A stretch of DNA of 64,000 nt from Paraburkholderia rhizosphaerae (GCF_004366595.1 NZ_SORE01000018.1:62001-126000), one strand, 5' to 3'. Shown: positions 17,330 through 26,741, numbered from the stretch's first letter. Notes: generated by a model not told the origin, from the letters alone. Made by a program: numbers and translations.

Positions 17330-18298
17330 TCAAGTGTCTGGATGCTCCTGCTTTCTTCGATGTTTTTCGAGCTTCTGCAGAGACGGGGAACGTTCTGTCA
17401 GTCGCGGCGACATTGCGTCGCCCGCATGACGTGCTCCGCTGAACTGCTGCCTGAATTCGACAGGCGTCATGCTTTTGGCGCTCTTGAACAGGCGGTTGAA
17501 ATTCGCGAGGTTCGGGAAGCCCGAGCGCGATGCGATCACGGATATTGGCACGCGTGTATCGGTCAGCATCCGGCACGCATGTCCAATGCGCACACGCGTA
17601 ATGTATCGGCCGACGCTCTCCCCTAAATGTCGCGTGAAATGGCGGGTTAGCGAGCGCTCCGACAGACCGGCCGCCTTCGCGAGCGCGGAAAGGCGCAGCG
17701 GACGCGCAAATTGCGTCTCTATCAGCGCAAGCACGCGATTGATCTGGTCCGGTTCATGGCCGCTTGCCGCGCCGGTTTGTGCATCAAATGCACTCGGAGA
17801 TGCGAGCGGTGTTGCCGGAAGTTCAGAGAGAAGATCGAGGACCTCCAGCACAGCCTGTAGCCGCACCTGGGGTTTATCCGCCAGCAGGCGTTCAAGATGC
17901 GGCCGCATCAGCGCGCCAGCGCCGTGTTCGAACGCGAGTCCGCATGCGGCTCGTCGCAGCAGATCGCACAAGCCGACGTATTCCGGGCAGACATCGGCGA
18001 GTCGGCGCAGCCACGCGCCATCGAACCATATGACGATTGCGACTTGCGGCGCTTCGTCATCGATCGAGCGGTTCGACGCCCATGTATGCGGCAGATTGGG
18101 CGGCACCAGCACCAGATCGTCCGCGCCATACGACGCGACCGAATCGCCGATGTACCGCTTGCCCTGACTGTTCGTCGTCAGCGTGAGCTCGTATTCCGGA
18201 TGGTGGTGCCATTCAAAAGGGATGCGGCGCAGCAGGCGATGGTAGACCCTGACCGAACAATCCTCGCCAAAATCGACACGTTCGTAAGCGGCTTTCAT
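17330..18298 (-). CDS. AraC-family regulator with cupin sensor domain
   Basis: This is a 322-residue regulator. The N-terminal half has cupin features (PFEWHHHPEYELTL near residue 30, then VLVPPNLPHTW), typical of AraC proteins that sense small molecules. The C-terminal part has paired helix-turn-helix motifs (LSALAKAAGLSERSLTRHFT and ISVIASRSGFPNLANFNRLF) and the closing MTPVEFRQQF. After that comes a 40-residue basic tail. The ATG at 18298 is preferred; the frame extends four codons to a TTG without a ribosome site. It is divergent from the DUF1479 gene, 98 bp away, and the obvious candidate target is that gene. Confidence 0.86.
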   Translation of the reverse strand: MKAAYERVDFGEDCSVRVYHRLLRRIPFEWHHHPEYELTLTTNSQGKRYIGDSVASYGADDLVLVPPNLPHTWASNRSIDDEAPQVAIVIWFDGAWLRRLADVCPEYVGLCDLLRRAACGLAFEHGAGALMRPHLERLLADKPQVRLQAVLEVLDLLSELPATPLASPSAFDAQTGAASGHEPDQINRVLALIETQFARPLRLSALAKAAGLSERSLTRHFTRHLGESVGRYITRVRIGHACRMLTDTRVPISVIASRSGFPNLANFNRLFKSAKSMTPVEFRQQFSGARHAGDAMSPRLTERSPSLQKLEKHRRKQEHPDT

Positions 18299-18396
18299 GT
18301 CCTGAAACAAGGAATCTTTGACCGGATAGTATCACTCAGATGCACGTGCGTCGCGTACGCTGCGATGTATCTGACACGTCACACGGAGACCATCAA

Positions 18397-19641
18397 ATGG
18401 CACTGCAAATCGATGACCTGCCGGCGGCGATTCGCACCGCGAAGCGACAGCTTCGCGCGATGCTGCCCAACTACCGCGAAGTGTTCGCCGAGATGGAAGC
18501 GGCGATGACACAGCAAGCGCAGCATCTCGCGACGCTACGCGAGCGTGGCGAATCCGTGATTCCGGAAATCCGGTTCGACGACATTGTCGCGAACCGGGTC
18601 AGCGAACAGCAGATTGCGCTCGTCAAATCGCGAGGCGCCTGTGTGATCCGCAACGTATTCGAGCGATCGCTCGTCGAGCAATGGGACAACGACATCGCCG
18701 AGTATGTCGAGCGAAACAACCTCGACGCCAGGTTGCTGAACCGGGCGGAAGACAAATATTTTGGACAGCTCGCGTCCAGCAAGCCGCAGATTTACGGCGT
18801 GTACTGGTCGCGGCCGCAGGTGCTCGCGCGCCAATCGCCCGAACTCACGCAGACGCGCGTGTTCCTCAATCGTCTGTGGCGCACCGAAAGCGAAGGCCGG
18901 GTGCATTTCGATCCGGACCATGTTCCGGTCTATGCGGACCGCCTGCGCCGCCGGCCGCCTGGTTCGGCGTCGCTGGGTTTGTCCGCGCACTGTGACGGCG
19001 GCTCGGTCGAGCGATGGATCGAGTCGAATTTTCGCAACGTGTATCGCCACGTGTTCGCCGGCAACTGGCGCGATTACGATCCGTTCGATGCAGCGTGGCG
19101 CACCGAAGTCGAGGAGATTCCTTCGCCGGCCGTGTGCTCGATGTTCCGCACGTTTCAAGGATGGACGGCGCTAACGCCGCAAGGCCCCGGCGACGGGACC
19201 CTGCAGCTGGTGCCGATCGCGAACGCGATGGCCTACATCCTTTTGCGCGCGTTGCAGGATGACGTGGCTGACGACGACCTGTGCGGGGCGATGCCGGGTC
19301 GCGCGCTGTCGATCAAATCCGAATATCACGCGCCGCTGTTTCATGCGCTGTCTTCTATTCCGCTCATGCAAGCCGGCGACGCCGTGTTCTGGCATAGCGA
19401 CGTGATTCATGCAGTCGAAGACGCGCACCGCGGCAACGGCTATAGCAATGTGATGTACATCGCATCCGTGCCGGCGTGTGCGAAAAACGATGCGTACCTG
19501 AAGCGGCAGCGGCCGAGTTTCATTGAAGGCATGAGTCCACCGGACTTTCCCACGGATCATTTCGAAGTGGACTTCGTTGGCCGCGCAACGGCAGAAGACC
19601 TCACGGCGCTTGGGCGTGTGCAGATGGGTTTTGACCTGTGA
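18397..19641 (+). CDS. DUF1479 (YbiU-like) family protein
   Basis: This is a 414-residue protein of the DUF1479 family, which includes E. coli YbiU and is related in fold to iron/2-oxoglutarate oxygenases. Characteristic segments are SLGLSAHCDGGSVERWIE (a candidate HxD metal pair at the His and Asp), MFRTFQGWTALTPQGPGDGT, LQLVPIANAM, and later GDAVFWHSDVIHAVE. The reaction and substrate are not known. The ATG at 18397 has GGAG eight bases upstream; a longer frame from 18340 has no support. The divergent AraC gene suggests inducible control. Confidence 0.88.
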   Translation: MALQIDDLPAAIRTAKRQLRAMLPNYREVFAEMEAAMTQQAQHLATLRERGESVIPEIRFDDIVANRVSEQQIALVKSRGACVIRNVFERSLVEQWDNDIAEYVERNNLDARLLNRAEDKYFGQLASSKPQIYGVYWSRPQVLARQSPELTQTRVFLNRLWRTESEGRVHFDPDHVPVYADRLRRRPPGSASLGLSAHCDGGSVERWIESNFRNVYRHVFAGNWRDYDPFDAAWRTEVEEIPSPAVCSMFRTFQGWTALTPQGPGDGTLQLVPIANAMAYILLRALQDDVADDDLCGAMPGRALSIKSEYHAPLFHALSSIPLMQAGDAVFWHSDVIHAVEDAHRGNGYSNVMYIASVPACAKNDAYLKRQRPSFIEGMSPPDFPTDHFEVDFVGRATAEDLTALGRVQMGFDL

Positions 19642-19828
19642 GCAATACAGGGCAACGGTGGCGCGATTTCCCCTGCGCGACAATGCGACGCAGCTCGCAT
19701 CGACCGGCATCGGGAAATTGCTAATCGCATCGCTTCCCATCGGTCTGCAAACTAGTTATTGGCGCGCATGTTTTGCTGCGCCGCACAGCGCATGACTGCA
19801 TCGAAAATCAACCATGGGGACGAAGACG

Positions 19829-20407
19829 ATGACCTTTCGCTATCCCGGTCGACGCCTGGTTGGCAAAATGCCGTTTCAGCACGCGTCGGTAAAAACCCAC
19901 AACCCGAACAATGGAAACGCCGCAGGCGAGCGAGCGCAGTCGGCGGTGCTCGCGGAGTTGCGGCGCCAGTCCGTACTGCATGGCCTGCTGGAGCTCACCT
20001 GTGCCGACGTGATGCGCGCGCCTGTCATCACCGTCAGGGCCGACGATACAAAGGAGTACGCGCAAACCCTACTGGCCCGCTATCGTTTCAAGCTGCTTCC
20101 GGTTATCGATGCATCCGGCCATCTTCTGGGCGTTGTGAGCCACTCGGATTTGCGGCGCGTCGTTGGCCATTTGCGGGCCGTTGGCGACGAATCGCCACTG
20201 CCCAACGGCACAGATGCTGTCGAGAGCGTGATGTCCAGCTCCGTCGCCACCGTGAGCTCAGATATGAAGCTAACGGACGTGGTTCGGCTATTTATGGCGA
20301 GGGGGCATCATCATCTGCCCGTCATCGATCGTGATCGCAGGATCGTCGGCATGCTGACCCAGTCGGATCTTTTCGCGATCATGTGCGAACTGAACCCGAT
20401 GCGGTAA
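19829..20407 (+). CDS. Tandem CBS-domain protein
   Basis: This 192-residue protein contains two CBS domains: the first spans VMRAPVITVRADDTKEYAQT to VVSHSDLRR, the second VMSSSVATVSSDMKLTDVV to GMLTQSDLFAIM. Such pairs form one Bateman module that binds adenine nucleotides and tunes an enzyme or transporter. It resembles the CBS half of HPP-type membrane proteins, but no membrane part is present. GGGGA lies eight bases before the ATG at 19829, so that start is preferred over the ATG at 19814. It converges with the YaiI gene, only nine bases between stops. The partner is unknown. Confidence 0.85.
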   Translation: MTFRYPGRRLVGKMPFQHASVKTHNPNNGNAAGERAQSAVLAELRRQSVLHGLLELTCADVMRAPVITVRADDTKEYAQTLLARYRFKLLPVIDASGHLLGVVSHSDLRRVVGHLRAVGDESPLPNGTDAVESVMSSSVATVSSDMKLTDVVRLFMARGHHHLPVIDRDRRIVGMLTQSDLFAIMCELNPMR

Positions 20408-20416
20408 CAGGTACGC

Positions 20417-20887
20417 CTACTGCTGCGTCCCACGATGCCGCGCGCCGTGCAGCGCAAGAAACCGGTCGAGTTGACTGGCAAAAGCCTTGCTGTCCCGCGC
20501 GCTGAACGGGGCGGGACCCCCGGTATCGATGCCCGCACTGCGCAGTTGATCCATCACATCGCGCATCGTCAGGCGTTCCTGAATGTTTTCGCGCGTGAAC
20601 CAGACTCCGCGCGGATCGAGCACCTGTGCGCCTTTGTCGAGTGCCGCGGCGGCAAGCGGTATATCTGCGGTAATCACGAGGTCGCCCGACATGACCAGTT
20701 CAACGATACGGGCATCGGCTGCGTCAATGCCCGCCGGTACCTGAATCGATTTGATATACGGAGACGGTGGCGTACGTAAATATTGGTTCGCAACCAACGT
20801 CACCTGGACTTCAGCACGCCGCGCAGCCCGGAATAGCATCTCCTTGATGACGACAGGGCAAGCATCAGCATCGACGAGCACTTGCAT
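20417..20887 (-). CDS. yaiI: YaiI/YqxD family (UPF0178) protein
   Basis: This 156-residue protein matches the UPF0178 family: it opens with MQVLVDADACPVVIKEML, has ELVMSGDLVITADIPLAAAA in the middle, and GVWFTRENIQERLTMRDVMD. The acidic residues in the DADACP and ITADIPL segments fit a PIN-like nuclease fold, but no activity is firmly established for the family. Length is normal. The gene stands alone, converging with the CBS gene. Confidence 0.92.
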   Translation of the reverse strand: MQVLVDADACPVVIKEMLFRAARRAEVQVTLVANQYLRTPPSPYIKSIQVPAGIDAADARIVELVMSGDLVITADIPLAAAALDKGAQVLDPRGVWFTRENIQERLTMRDVMDQLRSAGIDTGGPAPFSARDSKAFASQLDRFLALHGARHRGTQQ

Positions 20888-20965
20888 GCAAGCAGTTCCA
20901 AAGCATTAGAAGACGCTTGTATATCACATGGAGCCGCAAATGGCCCGGTGAAATTCCGGCAACAC

Positions 20966-21955
20966 TCAGGAGCGCGCGCGCGACGTGCGTCCTTCGAGCG
21001 CGTCAACGGCCGCCGCGTGCTGGCTCGCCGCATACTCACGCGGCGTCATTCCGTAGCGCTCCTTGAACGCGCGGCTAAAATGCGACGTGCTTTCGAAACC
21101 GCACTGGTACGCGACTTCCTGAATGGCGCCGTGCGGCGCGCCGCCAAGCAGCCGTGCCGCATGCTCCAGCCGCAGTGACCACGCATAGCGCATCGGCGAC
21201 AGCCCTTTCGCTTTCAGTGCGCGCAGCAGGCTGCTGGTCGACATGTTCAACTCGGCCGCAATTCGCGCAGGGCTCAGTCTCCTGTCGCCGATGTGGCGCG
21301 CGATAACCTGCTTTGCACGCAGCACCGTCGCGACGCTCGCGCGTTCCGAGGCGCGCGTTCCGCGATCGCTAACCAGCACATCCATCAGATCGAGGCACTG
21401 CTCGGCCAGACGTGCAAGCAGTGGGTCGCTTGCCTTGCCGGCTTGCGAGGTCAGATTCAATACGAATTCGCGTACCGCACCGACATCCGCCGATGCCGGA
21501 TCCGGACGAAACGCTAACGGAAAGCGGTGGCGAAGTCCGCGTTCGCGCAACGCGTCTTTGGGGACGCACAGCGCGGACATGCGAACCGGTTCGCACACGA
21601 ACTCGTTGAACATATGTTGCGGATCGAGTACGACGACATCGCCGGGCTTAAACGTCGCTGTCTGTCCGCTTTGTTCGATTCGCAGCGTGCCGCTCTTCAC
21701 GACCTTCACGATCAGTCGATCACCGTTCCATGGCGCACTGATGCGATGCAGGACAGGCGATACCGACTGCCACGCAACGTCGATGTTGACGATGCCTGTC
21801 TGCCCCGCCTGCGCCATGTCGATAGTCGACGGGCCGCGGCGGGACGCGTCGAACTTACAGTTCCAGCCTTGCTTCGATATTGCGTTGATCCACGCGTGAC
21901 GCGTTATCGGCGTTGCATTCCACTTATGATCCTTGAAACACGGGTGCATTTCCAT
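20966..21955 (-). CDS. AraC-family transcriptional regulator
   Basis: This is a 329-residue regulator. The N-terminal two thirds resemble the AraC-binding-like sensor of FeaR-type proteins (GTLRIEQSGQTATFKPGDVV near residue 85). The C-terminus has LSPARIAAELNMSTSSLLRAL, then IQEVAYQCGFESTSHFSRAF and GMTPREYAAS, the standard double helix-turn-helix. The ATG at 21955 follows GGAAAG at suitable distance; upstream codons in the frame are not family-like. A small gene on the same strand overlaps its first bases. No clear target gene is adjacent, as both neighbours are other regulators or YaiI. Confidence 0.85.
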   Translation of the reverse strand: MEMHPCFKDHKWNATPITRHAWINAISKQGWNCKFDASRRGPSTIDMAQAGQTGIVNIDVAWQSVSPVLHRISAPWNGDRLIVKVVKSGTLRIEQSGQTATFKPGDVVVLDPQHMFNEFVCEPVRMSALCVPKDALRERGLRHRFPLAFRPDPASADVGAVREFVLNLTSQAGKASDPLLARLAEQCLDLMDVLVSDRGTRASERASVATVLRAKQVIARHIGDRRLSPARIAAELNMSTSSLLRALKAKGLSPMRYAWSLRLEHAARLLGGAPHGAIQEVAYQCGFESTSHFSRAFKERYGMTPREYAASQHAAAVDALEGRTSRARS

Positions 21956-22226
21956 CGTTAGCTTTCCTGAAATTAACCATTGCTTCGATGCCTGCATAGC
22001 GACGGGCGCGAGACCCGGTACAGCACGTACGGTCATGCGCGCCTAACGCGCATAGCAGCGATCGTCCGTTTGCAGTCGCTAGTGGGCGTTCTTGCCCATT
22101 GTTCGACTTTTCGAAGATGATTAGCTGCCTCTCAAGCAATGCAGAAAGGTTGCTGCAAGTCGTATCGAGCTGGTCGGGCGCATCGCGGACCAGAAGTAAA
22201 GTCGAAAATTCGTGTGGGCTCAACAT
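21924..22226 (-). CDS. Small hypothetical protein of Burkholderia type
   Basis: The 100-residue frame from the ATG at 22226 opens MLSPHEFSTLLLVRDAPDQL and continues with SALLERQLIIFEK, then RPLATANGRSLL. The start matches, from memory, a short conserved protein common in Burkholderia genomes that normally ends near residue 70; here the frame continues about 30 residues into basic, less protein-like sequence and overlaps the AraC gene by 32 bases. No good ribosome site is visible. It may be genuine with an altered end, or a decayed copy. Confidence 0.45.
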   Translation of the reverse strand: MLSPHEFSTLLLVRDAPDQLDTTCSNLSALLERQLIIFEKSNNGQERPLATANGRSLLCALGAHDRTCCTGSRARRYAGIEAMVNFRKANDGNAPVFQGS

Positions 22227-22329
22227 ACGAAAACAGTATGCGATCAAAGCGCCCGAACAGGCGTGCATCGAGCGGTACAGACTGTTCGTCGTTGAGCACA
22301 AATGCCACCGCTTCGGATAACGCACTGCG

Positions 22330-23226
22330 TTACTCGTGCGGCTTCGTCGTGAAGAAGTCGACAAAGGCACGAATGCGCGCAGGCAACAGCGCGCGGTGCG
22401 GCATCAGCAGATTGACTTCGATCCCCTCCGGGATCCAGTCGGACATTGTCTTCACGAGTGCGTGACGATTCACATCGTCTTCCACCTGGACATCGGGCAA
22501 CAGCGCGAGGCCGAGGCCGGACAACGTCAGTTGGCGCAGTATCGCGAGGCTGTTCACCCACACGTTTCCGGACACATCAAGGGTCAGTTGTTCACTGTCG
22601 CGCGAGAAGGACCAACGCTCGCTCGAGTTGGGCTGATCGCCAAGCATCAGGCAGTTGTGTGCATTGAGATCGTGTGGATGCTCAGGGAAGCGACGCTGTT
22701 CCAGATAGGCAGGACTTGCATAGACAGAGCGCTTGAGCACGCAAAGCCGGCGCACGACGAGGCCCGAATCCTGCACGTCGCCGGTCTTGATCCATACGTC
22801 GACGTCGCTTGCAATGAGTTCCACGAGCCGGCTGCCAGCGCCCGCATGGATCTCCATCGTGATGTCCGGATGCAGCGAAATAAATTCCGTGAACCACGCG
22901 GCATAGCGAAGCGCGCCGAGTTCGGATGGAACGGCGATGCGCAGTGGTCCGCCTGGCGACCGGCGCTGTTCGCTGACCATCTGTTCGGCTGCCGCGATCT
23001 CGTCGATCACGCGCGCGCACCGCTCGAAATAGGCTTTACCGATTTCGGTCGGATACAGCTTGCGCGTGTTTCGCTTGAGCAGCTGAACGCCGAGCTCCTC
23101 CTCCATCTTCTTGATACGCCGGCTTCCGGACGACTTCGGAATATCGAGCTGCAGAGCCGCCTTGGTCAGGCTTCCCTGACGCAATGCCTCGACAAAAAAG
23201 CGCATGTCGCCGAGTTCGATGCTCAT
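22330..23226 (-). CDS. LysR-family transcriptional regulator
   Basis: This 298-residue protein has a standard LysR architecture. The N-terminus (DMRFFVEALRQGSLTKAALQ, then LDIPKSSGSRRIKKMEEELG) is a winged helix; the wing TRKLYPTEIGKAYFE follows, and the effector domain carries GPLRIAVPSELG at its start. The look is that of the large group of LysR proteins that control nearby oxidoreductases or efflux genes. AGGAG precedes the ATG at 23226. No divergent metabolic gene is next to it (410 bp of apparent non-coding sequence, then the Smr gene), so its target is open. Confidence 0.88.
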   Translation of the reverse strand: MSIELGDMRFFVEALRQGSLTKAALQLDIPKSSGSRRIKKMEEELGVQLLKRNTRKLYPTEIGKAYFERCARVIDEIAAAEQMVSEQRRSPGGPLRIAVPSELGALRYAAWFTEFISLHPDITMEIHAGAGSRLVELIASDVDVWIKTGDVQDSGLVVRRLCVLKRSVYASPAYLEQRRFPEHPHDLNAHNCLMLGDQPNSSERWSFSRDSEQLTLDVSGNVWVNSLAILRQLTLSGLGLALLPDVQVEDDVNRHALVKTMSDWIPEGIEVNLLMPHRALLPARIRAFVDFFTTKPHE

Positions 23227-23636
23227 CGTGTTCTCCTGTGCAACGGGGGATGCGGTTCCCTATCCGTGGCCACCAGACGAAGTCTCCGTGCAGTCATAGG
23301 GATACAACATGCCCCGAAGACATTTTTGCGTCGGCATATCGATAGACGATATCTCGCATTGCACAGAACCGATTTCGTCGGAAATATATCGGATCGGCGG
23401 TCAAATTGAAGCGACCTTGTCCGCAGGCCCGCCAGTGGCGCGCGCGGGGTCGCAGTGTGACCCGATCGGGCTGCGCGTGGCGACGATGAAACGGATGCGT
23501 GTCCTTGCCCGCGCAGACCGAGGTGGCAGTCGCCCGGATCCATTTCGTCCAGCAAGACTCGCCCGACGATGACGGATAAAATTCCTGCTAACGTTCCGCG
23601 TCGACGGACCTGCCGTTTTCTTCCTGTTCCCACGCC
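23227..23636. other. Intergenic region between LysR and Smr genes
   Basis: These 410 bp hold no convincing gene. An AT-richer patch around 23320-23400 probably contains the LysR promoter. Frames inside it are arginine-rich and look like by-products of high GC. Confidence 0.5.
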
Positions 23637-24407
23637 ATGCCAAAGAACCGCCCGCATCCGAGCGACCCCAAGCCCAAAGCGAACGCGCGCGTCTCAGCGC
23701 CTGCTCCGGTGGAGGCCGACCGACCCCGGCCGATCGAACCGACGCTCACGCGCGGCGCTGGACTGGCCGACTTGCGCACGTTGCGCGACGCGCTCAAAGG
23801 TGACGCACAGCGCCGTGAACAGGAAACCGCTCGGGCGAAAAAAGCCAAACGCGCTGCCGACGCGGACGCTGAGCAATTCCGCCGGGAACTCGGCGAAGTC
23901 ACCCCACTCGGCACCAAACCGCGCGCGAGCTTGTCTCGCACGCCACCTGTGCCGCTTCCTCTGCAAACGCGACTTGACGAAGCGGCGGTGCTAAACGAAG
24001 CGATCTCCGACGAATTCGACCCGGAGATGCTGCTCGACACGGACGAATCGCTGTTCTATCACCGCCCCGGCATCAACCAGGAAGTCGTTCGCAAATTGCG
24101 GCGCGGCGCGTGGATCGTTCAGGCGCAACTCGATTTGCACGGCATGCGCAGAGACGAAGCGCGAGATGCACTCGCGGAATTTATCCGCGACTCAAGCAAG
24201 CGCGGCTTGCGCTGTCTTAGAGTGATCCACGGTAAGGGCCTCGGGTCCATTGGAAAGGAACCGGTCCTTAAAGGCAAAGTACGCGCGTGGCTAGTGCAAA
24301 AGGAAGAAGTGATTGCCTTTTGCCAGGCCAGACCGCACGACGGCGGCGCAGGCGCCGTGCTGGTTCTGCTACAGCCCGGTGCGACCCCGCCCCAACCCAA
24401 AAACTAG
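23637..24407 (+). CDS. Smr-domain (MutS2-like C-terminal) protein
   Basis: This is a 256-residue protein. The first 150 residues are charged and low in hydrophobic content, with a Lys/Ala/Glu helix around residues 70-85. The Smr domain is at about residues 160-245 with QLDLHGMRRDEARDALAEFI and LRVIHGKGLGS, the two conserved motifs of the fold. Stand-alone Smr proteins in proteobacteria have been linked to nuclease action, including ribosome rescue for SmrB; this protein's exact role is not known. The TRIC-type gene follows 20 bp later in the same direction, suggesting cotranscription. Confidence 0.88.
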   Translation: MPKNRPHPSDPKPKANARVSAPAPVEADRPRPIEPTLTRGAGLADLRTLRDALKGDAQRREQETARAKKAKRAADADAEQFRRELGEVTPLGTKPRASLSRTPPVPLPLQTRLDEAAVLNEAISDEFDPEMLLDTDESLFYHRPGINQEVVRKLRRGAWIVQAQLDLHGMRRDEARDALAEFIRDSSKRGLRCLRVIHGKGLGSIGKEPVLKGKVRAWLVQKEEVIAFCQARPHDGGAGAVLVLLQPGATPPQPKN

Positions 24408-24427
24408 AACGCCCCAAACCATTCCCC

Positions 24428-25048
24428 ATGCACCCGCGACTCACGTTGGCCCTATCCGCGATGGAGGCAATCGCGATTCTCGCGTACGCGATTTCCGGCT
24501 TTATCGAAGCCCGCGCGCGCCGTCTCGATCCGATTGGAACATTTCTCGTCGCAATGGCCACTGCGTTCGGCGGTGGCACCGTACGAGACATCTTGCTGGA
24601 GCGCCGCCCGTTCTACTGGGTCGAACACCAACCGTATGTGATCGCGCTGTTTGCGGTGTCGTTCTTCTCGCCGATGCTGCTCAAGGCCGCTTCCGGCCTT
24701 TTCTCCGAACGCGTGCTTCTGGTCGCCGATGCGATCGGGCTCGGCCTCTTTAGCGTTTCCGGTACATCGCTAGCGCTCGATGCCCAGTTGCCGTGGTTCA
24801 CCGCGGCCATGATGGGCGTCACAACCGGTGTCTTTGGCGGGGTGATCCGCGATGTGCTTTGCAACGAAGTCCCGCTAATCCTGCGCGACTCGCGCCCGTA
24901 CGCAACCTGTGCGTTCGCGGGCTGCCTGCTTTATGTATTTCTCGAGCACATCGAGTTCGACACCGTCTATAGCGTGCTAATCGCGACGCTCTTCATCCTG
25001 CTGGCGCGGTTAGTCACGTTCAAATACGACATCCGCCTGCCGCATTGA
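24428..25048 (+). CDS. TRIC-family (UPF0126) cation channel-like membrane protein
   Basis: This 206-residue membrane protein has about seven segments formed by two repeated halves. Each half carries the conserved glycine turn: ATAFGGGTVRDILL near residue 50 and TTGVFGGVIRDVLCNEVP near residue 140. These are the marks of the UPF0126/TRIC family, whose prokaryotic members form trimeric cation channels. E. coli YadS is a relative. The ATG at 24428 gives the family N-terminus; the frame extends upstream only into arginine-rich sequence overlapping the Smr gene. Confidence 0.9.
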   Translation: MHPRLTLALSAMEAIAILAYAISGFIEARARRLDPIGTFLVAMATAFGGGTVRDILLERRPFYWVEHQPYVIALFAVSFFSPMLLKAASGLFSERVLLVADAIGLGLFSVSGTSLALDAQLPWFTAAMMGVTTGVFGGVIRDVLCNEVPLILRDSRPYATCAFAGCLLYVFLEHIEFDTVYSVLIATLFILLARLVTFKYDIRLPH

Positions 25049-25104
25049 CGACGGCAACGCGAAAAGCGGATGGGCGGCGGCTGCCCGGCCGCCAATCGAT
25101 TGAA

Positions 25105-25455
25105 TCAATGCCGGGTCGTCCCCGCCTCGACCACAAAAACGTCCTTGCGCAATTGCGCCTCCTGCTCGGCTTTGCGCTTCATCATCCGTCCGCCCAGCAG
25201 GCTTTCGAACATATCGACATCGATCTGCGCCTGCGCCTCGGCGTCCGTCGCGAGTTCGCGAAGCAGCGTGAGGAAGCGCGCCCGATCGATCGACGGTGTG
25301 TCGAGGCTTTCGATCGCGCGAGCCAGCGACGACAGCTGCGAAAACTGATGGAGATGCCGGCGTCCGGTGAGCAGCGCTTCCTGCAAAAGGGCTGCGAGCA
25401 GATCGACGCGCTTCTGCGACAGAGGCTTCTTGGGAACCGAAGAGTTAGACGTCAT
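25105..25455 (-). CDS. Hypothetical helical protein
   Basis: This 116-residue protein is hydrophilic and nearly all helical by eye: LSQKRVDLLAALLQEALLTG, then LARAIESLDTPSIDRARFLT, then IDVDMFESLLGGRMMKRKAE. I do not recognise a family. Base composition and third-position GC match neighbouring genes, supporting that it is real. It lies downstream of the ABC transporter operon, on the same strand but beyond that operon's terminator hairpin, so it is probably transcribed separately. Confidence 0.6.
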   Translation of the reverse strand: MTSNSSVPKKPLSQKRVDLLAALLQEALLTGRRHLHQFSQLSSLARAIESLDTPSIDRARFLTLLRELATDAEAQAQIDVDMFESLLGGRMMKRKAEQEAQLRKDVFVVEAGTTRH

Positions 25456-25560
25456 GGTGCAATCTCCGAAATGCTGACTAATCGCCCGGCACGCGTGGAT
25501 ACCGGTAAGCGGGCAATGGCAAGAAAGACCGGAATCGTGTCGAAACCGGCCGTTGACACA

Positions 25561-25602
25561 ACAAAAAAGGCCCTAAGCGCTGATCAAACGCATAGGGCCT
25601 TT
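25561..25602 (-). terminator. Rho-independent terminator of the glucose transporter operon
   Basis: AAAGGCCCTA (25566-25575) pairs perfectly with TAGGGCCTTT (25593-25602), a 10-bp stem with a 17-base loop. Read on the minus strand the stem is followed by a run of T. It lies 24 bp after the stop codon of the ABC ATPase gene. Confidence 0.88.
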
Positions 25603-25625
25603 GAGCAAACCATCAGCACCAGTCC

Positions 25626-26741
25626 TTAAGCAATCCGCTCTTCCGTCGCCGGGTCGAACAGCACCGCTTTGGAAACATCGAACAGCAACGACATCGTCTG
25701 CTCAGGCTGCGGATTCGCGCCCGGGTGCACACGGCTCACGATGCGTTTGCCATTCACTTGCGCAAACACCAGCGTATCCGGCCCGGTCGGCTCGATCACA
25801 TCGACCTTGACCTCGACCTGCTGCAATTTTCCATCCGCCGTATCGTGAGCATGCCGCGGATCGGTAATGCGCTCCGGCCGCAAGCCCAGCACCACTTCCT
25901 TGCCGATATGCGAACGCACCTTCCCATCGAACGGCAGATTGAGCACCGTCTTCTTCACGCCGGTATCGAGTTCCATTCCGACACCCGATCCCTGCTCCAC
26001 CACCTTGCCTTGAATGAAGTTCATCGGCGGCGCGCCAATAAACCCGGCAACAAACAGATTGGACGGTGAATCATAAATTTCCTGCGGCGCGCCGAACTGC
26101 TGCACGATGCCGTCCTTCATCACCGCGATACGATCGCCGAGCGTCATCGCTTCGATCTGATCGTGCGTCACATAGACGATGGTCGTACCCAGGCGCTGAT
26201 GCAGCAGCTTGATCTCCGAACGCATCTCGATACGCAGCTTCGCATCGAGGTTCGACAAAGGCTCATCGAACAGGAACATCACCGGGTCGCGCGCCAATGC
26301 GCGGCCCATCGCCACGCGTTGCCGCTGACCGCCGGAAAGCTGCCCCGGCTTGCGATCGAGCAGATGCTGGATCTGCAGCATGCTCGATACGCGATCGACA
26401 ATCTGCGTCTGCTCGCTCTTCGGCACCTTGCGGATATTCAGCCCGAACGAAATGTTGTCGCGCACCGTCATCGACGGGTACAACGCATACGACTGGAACA
26501 CCATCGCGATGTCGCGATCCTTCGGCGACAGATTATTGACAGTCTTGCCATCAATCTGGATCTCGCCCTTGGTCACGGTCTCGAGGCCGGCGATCATATT
26601 GAGCAGCGTCGACTTCCCGCATCCCGACCCACCGACCAGAATAAGGAACTGACCATCTTCGATGTCGATGTTGACACCCTTCAAGACCGGCACCCCATTC
26701 GGGTAGGTCTTGTACACGTCACGGATGGAAAGGCTTGCCAT
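25626..26741 (-). CDS. gtsD: Sugar ABC transporter ATPase (glucose type)
   Basis: This is a 371-residue ATPase of the UgpC/MalK group. Walker A GGSGCGKST is at 37-45, the Q-loop follows at VFQSYALYPS, the signature LSGGQRQR starts at 135 and Walker B FLFDEP is near 161. The C-terminal third is the regulatory/OB-fold extension (VVLGLRPERITDP) typical of sugar importers. It powers the permeases encoded just upstream (44-bp gap). The name gtsD follows the Pseudomonas glucose system, whose gene order and link to zwf match; mannose or other sugars cannot be excluded. The operon ends in a hairpin terminator 24 bp downstream. Confidence 0.9.
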   Translation of the reverse strand: MASLSIRDVYKTYPNGVPVLKGVNIDIEDGQFLILVGGSGCGKSTLLNMIAGLETVTKGEIQIDGKTVNNLSPKDRDIAMVFQSYALYPSMTVRDNISFGLNIRKVPKSEQTQIVDRVSSMLQIQHLLDRKPGQLSGGQRQRVAMGRALARDPVMFLFDEPLSNLDAKLRIEMRSEIKLLHQRLGTTIVYVTHDQIEAMTLGDRIAVMKDGIVQQFGAPQEIYDSPSNLFVAGFIGAPPMNFIQGKVVEQGSGVGMELDTGVKKTVLNLPFDGKVRSHIGKEVVLGLRPERITDPRHAHDTADGKLQQVEVKVDVIEPTGPDTLVFAQVNGKRIVSRVHPGANPQPEQTMSLLFDVSKAVLFDPATEERIA

